Made by a program: the position numbers and the translations under genes
The notes under the pieces: model-generated
Databases searched by the model: none
What the model saw: only the letters and a program-made list of their open reading frames with translations
Told to the model about the DNA's origin: nothing
In this document: in pieces, positions 60,873 through 64,000 of the stretch
Position numbering within the stretch: the stretch's first letter is position 1
Layout: the number at the start of each line of letters is the position of its first letter
Assembly: GCF_000378505.1 (NCBI RefSeq)
Contig: NZ_KB899997.1
Coordinates: 62,001 to 126,000, forward strand
DNA length: 64,000 bases
Direction: 5' to 3'
From: Modicisalibacter luteus DSM 23508
GTDB taxonomy: Bacteria; Pseudomonadota; Gammaproteobacteria; Pseudomonadales; Halomonadaceae

Positions 60873-61044
60873 GGATCGCTCCGACATGTAGTGATAAGGC
60901 CGTGGAGCCCGTTTCGACGCTACGATAGCGTCCATGACCGCCGTGTGCTATCGATTCGGTGGCTATTGGGAGCTGTGCGGCATTTCAAAACGTTCCTCGG
61001 TATTGCGGGGAAGAGAGATTCAATGATTCATGAAGGAGAGATGC

Positions 61045-61770
61045 ATGCGCATCGGTCTGCTGCAGTGCGATGATGTTGCCGAAGAGCTTCAGCCCCGGCA
61101 CGGTAACTATCCCGATATGTTCGAGCGGCTGCTGAGTTCGGTCGACTCCTCGTTGACCTTTCAAACCTGGCGTTGCCATGACGGCGAGATCCCCACCGAT
61201 ACCGGAGCGGTGGATGCCTGGCTGATCACCGGATCCAAATTCGGGGTCAACGACGGAAGTGACTGGATCGAGGCACTCTGCAGTTTCGTACGTGAGCTTT
61301 GGCAAGCCGGCCGGCCACTGGTGGGGGTTTGCTTTGGGCATCAACTGATTGCCAGGGCGTTAGGCGGTGAGGTGGTCAAGAACGAGCGTGGCTGGGGCGT
61401 GGGCATGTCGTTCAATCGCGTGACGGAGCGTACCGCCTGGATGGAGCCCTGGCAGGAAGGACTCGACCTGGTGGTCAGTCATCAGGATCAGGTCAGGCAG
61501 TTGCCGGATCAGGCGAAAATCCTCGCCGTGAGCGACTTTTGCCCGATCTATCTGATGCAGGTCGGCGAGACGTTCCTGGGCATACAAGGTCATCCCGAGT
61601 TCACCAAGGCGTATTCGGCCGACCTGATGGAGCACAAGCGCGACGCCTTGCCCAGCAATCGCTTGCGCGAAGGGCTGATTTCGCTCGATGCACCAGTGGA
61701 TGATCAGGTAATGGTGCGCTGGATGCTTAACTTCTTTAGGCAGGAGTTGAGTCGGCCGGCAGCGTCATAA
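61045..61770 (+). CDS. Class I glutamine amidotransferase
   Basis: The 241-residue protein is a stand-alone triad-type amidotransferase: nucleophile Cys in VGVCFGHQLIARALGG (about residue 95), and the His and Glu in LGIQGHPEFTKAY (about residue 184). AAGGAG lies just before ATG 61045. It resembles the GMP synthase glutaminase-like or YfeJ-type family rather than a subunit of a known synthetase, and no partner gene lies nearby. The acceptor molecule is unknown. Confidence 0.85.
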   Translation: MRIGLLQCDDVAEELQPRHGNYPDMFERLLSSVDSSLTFQTWRCHDGEIPTDTGAVDAWLITGSKFGVNDGSDWIEALCSFVRELWQAGRPLVGVCFGHQLIARALGGEVVKNERGWGVGMSFNRVTERTAWMEPWQEGLDLVVSHQDQVRQLPDQAKILAVSDFCPIYLMQVGETFLGIQGHPEFTKAYSADLMEHKRDALPSNRLREGLISLDAPVDDQVMVRWMLNFFRQELSRPAAS

Positions 61771-61776
61771 AAAGGA

Positions 61777-61808
61777 CGGCGGAACCGGCGAGCATGCCGG
61801 TTCCGCCG
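61777..61808 (+). terminator. Strong hairpin after the amidotransferase gene
   Basis: A perfect 13 bp stem (CGGCGGAACCGGC/GCCGGTTCCGCCG) with a 6 nt loop lies 6 bases after the stop. The plus-strand T-run is weak (TTCAGG), but on the minus strand it is followed by TCCTTTTTATG, so it may work in both directions. Confidence 0.7.
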
Positions 61809-62049
61809 TTCAGGCGATGCGAGTAGATTTAAGGCAATGACTATGCCAGTTGCCTGTCTGTCCTTCCTTTCCCTGCCCATCGCGCCTGGGCATCTAGTTC
61901 CCAGTGATGGCGCGCATTGCGGTCCGTCCAGGCTCGGTCGGCAGATGGATAACCAGTGAATTGGCTCCTGAATTACACTTTGGAAGCCTTCCATAAGCCG
62001 GTAAGGTACGGGAGATGCACTCTCGTGGCACATCGGCAGGAGACGCATC

Positions 62050-62508
62050 ATGAAGATCGGTGAACTGGCACGCCAGACTGGCTGCCAAGTGGAGACGATC
62101 CGTTACTACGAACGCGAGGGGCTGCTGCCCGAGCCGGCACGCAGCAGCAGTAACTATCGCGTCTATGGCGCAGCGCATGTTGAGCGCCTGACCTTCATTC
62201 GCCATTGCCGTGCGTTGGACATGGCGCTCGGTGAGATCCGTGAACTGCTGGCCCTGCGCGACCATCCCGAGCGCGATTGTGCTGCGGTAAATGAGCTGAT
62301 CGACGAACATATTGGTCACGTCGAAGCCCGCCTTGTTCAACTGGCCAGCCTGCGCGATGCGCTTCTCGATTTGCGGGCGCGTTGCCGGGGCGAGGCAGAA
62401 ACCGGTGCCTGCGGCATCCTTCGCGAACTGGCGCTGCCTGCCGAAGAGCAGGACAGCGGGGAGTTGCCGCCGCCGGTTCAGCATATTGGCGGCTCCCACT
62501 CCCATTAA
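62050..62508 (+). CDS. cadR: CadR/PbrR-type MerR family metal regulator
   Basis: The 152-residue MerR-family regulator has an HTH at residues 1-40 (MKIGELARQTGCQVETIRYYEREGLLPEPARS) and a long dimer helix. Metal ligand cysteines are at about residues 77 (DCAAVNELI), 112 and 119 (CRGEAETGACGILREL). The C-terminus is His-rich (GGSHSH), as in CadR of Pseudomonas. It responds to Cd(II), Pb(II) or Zn(II). No efflux ATPase gene lies next to it; the target is probably elsewhere. AGGAG precedes the ATG. Confidence 0.88.
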   Translation: MKIGELARQTGCQVETIRYYEREGLLPEPARSSSNYRVYGAAHVERLTFIRHCRALDMALGEIRELLALRDHPERDCAAVNELIDEHIGHVEARLVQLASLRDALLDLRARCRGEAETGACGILRELALPAEEQDSGELPPPVQHIGGSHSH

Positions 62509-62591
62509 TAAATAACAAGATAGCTGAGCAGGTGAGCGTTCTTCGGCGACCTACAGCGCAGGGTAGTCCTGCTAATAACGTCTGGGCGCCT

Positions 62592-63545
62592 TTATAGCCA
62601 GTTCTTGTGTTTGAAATATAGATACGGCGAGACCCCCGCAGCAACCATTAACAGCAGGGCGAAGGGATAGCCGTAGGGCCACGACAGTTCCGGCATGTGC
62701 TCGAAGTTCATGCCGTAAATGCTGGCTACCAGGGTCGGCGGCAGGAAAACCACGGCAGCGATAGAGAAGATTTTGATGATCTGGTTTTGCTGGATGTTGA
62801 TAAAGCCCTGGGTTGAATCCATCAAGAAGTTGATCTTGTCGAACAGAAAGGTGGTATGTGTCATCAGGGTCTCTACGTCGCGCATTATTTCGCGGGCGAG
62901 CTCCTGCAGTTCGCTATGCCCACGTAGCTGACGCATCAGGAAGGCCACCGAACGCTGGGTATCCATCAGGCACAGACGGATCTTGCCGTTACTATCTTCC
63001 AGCTTGGCCAGTTGATCGATCGCTTCCTCTAGGTCTGAGCCTTCTTCTTCGAGTACCAGATGGCTGACATCCTCCAGTCTGCGATGAATGTCTTCCAGGG
63101 TATCGGCCAGGTTCTCCACCTTCTGGTCGAAGATGGTCAGTGCCAGCGCCTGGGGGGAGTCGGCCTCGACCTGGCCGTAACGGGCACGCATGCGCAGCAG
63201 ACGGAAGTCTGCTAGCTCGCAGTCGCGGAAGGTGATCAGGCGATCCGACTGGAGAATAAAGGCGACCGTAGTGTTGCCATGACGCCCTTCGCTGTGTGAC
63301 AGGAAAAGCGAGTGCACGTGGATACCGTCGGCATCCACGAAATAGCGTGCCGAAGATTCGATTTCTTCTACATCCTCGCCAGCGGGCAGTTCGTCAGCGA
63401 GAAAGGCATTGAGCTGCTCGCGCTCTTCCTCGTCCGGCTCATGGGCGTCGATCCAGGTCGCCATGGAGAGCCGTTGCGGAAGCGACAGCGTTTCCCGGTT
63501 ATCTTCCTTGATGGTGTGCCTTTCCAGCGTGAAGGTGCGAATCAT
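62592..63545 (-). CDS. corA: CorA family divalent cation transporter
   Basis: The 317-residue protein has a long N-terminal cytoplasmic domain and two C-terminal membrane helices, with the pore signature IYGMNFEHMPELSWPYGYP after the first. The end is KHKNWL, with basic residues as expected. It carries Mg(II), Co(II) or Zn(II). Position beside the cadmium-type regulator may be chance. ATG 63545 has CAGGGA upstream. Confidence 0.9.
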   Translation of the reverse strand: MIRTFTLERHTIKEDNRETLSLPQRLSMATWIDAHEPDEEEREQLNAFLADELPAGEDVEEIESSARYFVDADGIHVHSLFLSHSEGRHGNTTVAFILQSDRLITFRDCELADFRLLRMRARYGQVEADSPQALALTIFDQKVENLADTLEDIHRRLEDVSHLVLEEEGSDLEEAIDQLAKLEDSNGKIRLCLMDTQRSVAFLMRQLRGHSELQELAREIMRDVETLMTHTTFLFDKINFLMDSTQGFINIQQNQIIKIFSIAAVVFLPPTLVASIYGMNFEHMPELSWPYGYPFALLLMVAAGVSPYLYFKHKNWL

Positions 63546-63660
63546 GGGCGTCCCTGTTCCTATGTATCGTGGGGACAAGGTTAAGCCCTGACGGCGCATA
63601 CGCCAACCGCTAGAAAATACAGGAAAAACCAGGCTGGTCAGGAAGGGGGCGGGCGCAGTT

Positions 63661-63690
63661 AAAAAGAAGCGCCCCGGAAACCCAGGGCGC
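63661..63690 (-). terminator. Terminator of the binding protein gene
   Basis: On the minus strand a GCGCCC/GGGCGC stem with a 10 nt loop is followed by TTCTTTTT. It lies about 10 bases after the stop at 63700. Confidence 0.8.
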
Positions 63691-63699
63691 GGAGGGGGG

Positions 63700-64000
63700 T
63701 TACTTCCTGTTGCTGAAGTACTTGTTGAAAATCTGGTCGTAGGTGCCGTTCTCTTTCAGCGTAGCGAGGGCTTCGTTGAACTTGCTGGCCAAGTCTTCGT
63801 CACGCTTGCGGAAGGCGATACCGAAACCGTCGCCGAAGTAGGACTTGGGCTCGGTGATCATGCTGCCGACGACCTTGTAGTTGCCGTCTTCGCTGTCGAG
63901 CAGGGTGGACTTGCCCACCGGGAAGTCGAGGAAAACGGCGTCGAGACGGCCCGCTTCCATATCCAGTACCATGTCGTCAGCCGTGGCGTAGCGATTGATG
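63700..64000 (-). CDS. Amino acid ABC transporter periplasmic binding protein (truncated by window)
   Basis: The last 100 codons of a family 3 solute-binding protein are visible. They contain the ligand-lobe segments ADDMVLDMEAGRLDAVFLDFPVGKSTLLDS and FGDGFGIAFRKRDEDLASKFNEALATLKENGTYDQIFNKYF, the typical end of HisJ/ArtJ/GlnH-type proteins. The start and signal peptide lie beyond the right edge. Substrate probably a polar amino acid, not decidable from this fragment. Its permease genes would be expected to lie outside the window. Confidence 0.88.
   Translation of the reverse strand, partial: INRYATADDMVLDMEAGRLDAVFLDFPVGKSTLLDSEDGNYKVVGSMITEPKSYFGDGFGIAFRKRDEDLASKFNEALATLKENGTYDQIFNKYFSNRK

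Noticed and set aside
1-64000. CRISPR arrays, IS elements, tRNA or rRNA genes
   Set aside because: No regular direct-repeat arrays, transposase frames with terminal repeats, or cloverleaf/rRNA signatures were seen on either strand.

Overview
The window is GC-rich chromosomal DNA (clearly above 55% by eye) from a Gram-negative gammaproteobacterium. FlhDC, RecBCD, an Ada/AlkA-Ogt set, a YqjE/DUF3618 pair, a CsrB/RsmY-like small RNA and a Pantoea-type zeaxanthin glucoside cluster together suggest the Halomonadaceae (Halomonas, Kushneria or Salinicola-like). That assignment is inference; no rRNA or other marker gene is present. There is no prophage, CRISPR array, insertion sequence or tRNA that I can support.

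Layout. 1-8.2 kb: a partial membrane protein, a YqaA membrane protein, envelope proteins, a secreted S33-type hydrolase, a thioredoxin-fold protein, a YqjE/DUF3618 membrane pair, a YrhK-type membrane protein, and a PQQ dehydrogenase whose membrane anchor is encoded by a separate overlapping gene. 8.4-8.6 kb: a compact promoter-terminator unit, either a small RNA or a leaderless 30-residue ORF. 8.8-15.3 kb: a cell wall hydrolase, DUF427, flhDC, hemerythrin, YciI, a CbiX-type chelatase, an AraC regulator with a LysE exporter, and a small hypothetical gene. 15.4-15.6 kb: a small RNA with seven GGA motifs, a terminator and an upstream GacA/UvrY-like site. 15.9-18.4 kb: an orphan OmpR-type regulator, a monooxygenase-SDR pair and a cold shock protein. 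19.1-28.7 kb: recC-recB-recD. 28.8-36.5 kb: Spo0M-like, DUF2254, ADP-ribosylglycohydrolase plus SelO, and a LysR regulator divergent from mmsA. 36.7-44.3 kb: the carotenoid cluster crtZ, idi-crtX-crtY-crtI-crtB, crtE. 44.4-46.0 kb: a TPP riboswitch controlling a sodium/solute symporter. 46-64 kb: LysR-DoxX-pirin, ilvD, a phosphoesterase, alkylation repair, YaeQ, an SDR, malate dehydrogenase, a c-di-GMP enzyme, TraX-like, a glutamine amidotransferase, a CadR-type regulator, CorA and a truncated amino acid binding protein.

How the genes fit together. The crt genes encode a full route from isopentenyl and farnesyl diphosphate to zeaxanthin diglucoside. Five are fused into one minus-strand operon by 4-8 nt overlaps. 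crtE fires divergently from the same 176 bp region, which carries a tandem 12 bp repeat and a 10 bp palindrome. FlhDC, the CsrA-sequestering RNA candidate and the GGDEF/EAL protein are three layers that often converge on the motile/sessile switch. The strongest non-protein signals are the Rsm-like RNA, the TPP riboswitch with a very long P3 insert whose P1 stem reaches the start codon, the crt repeats, and a perfect 41 bp inverted repeat at 11904-11944.
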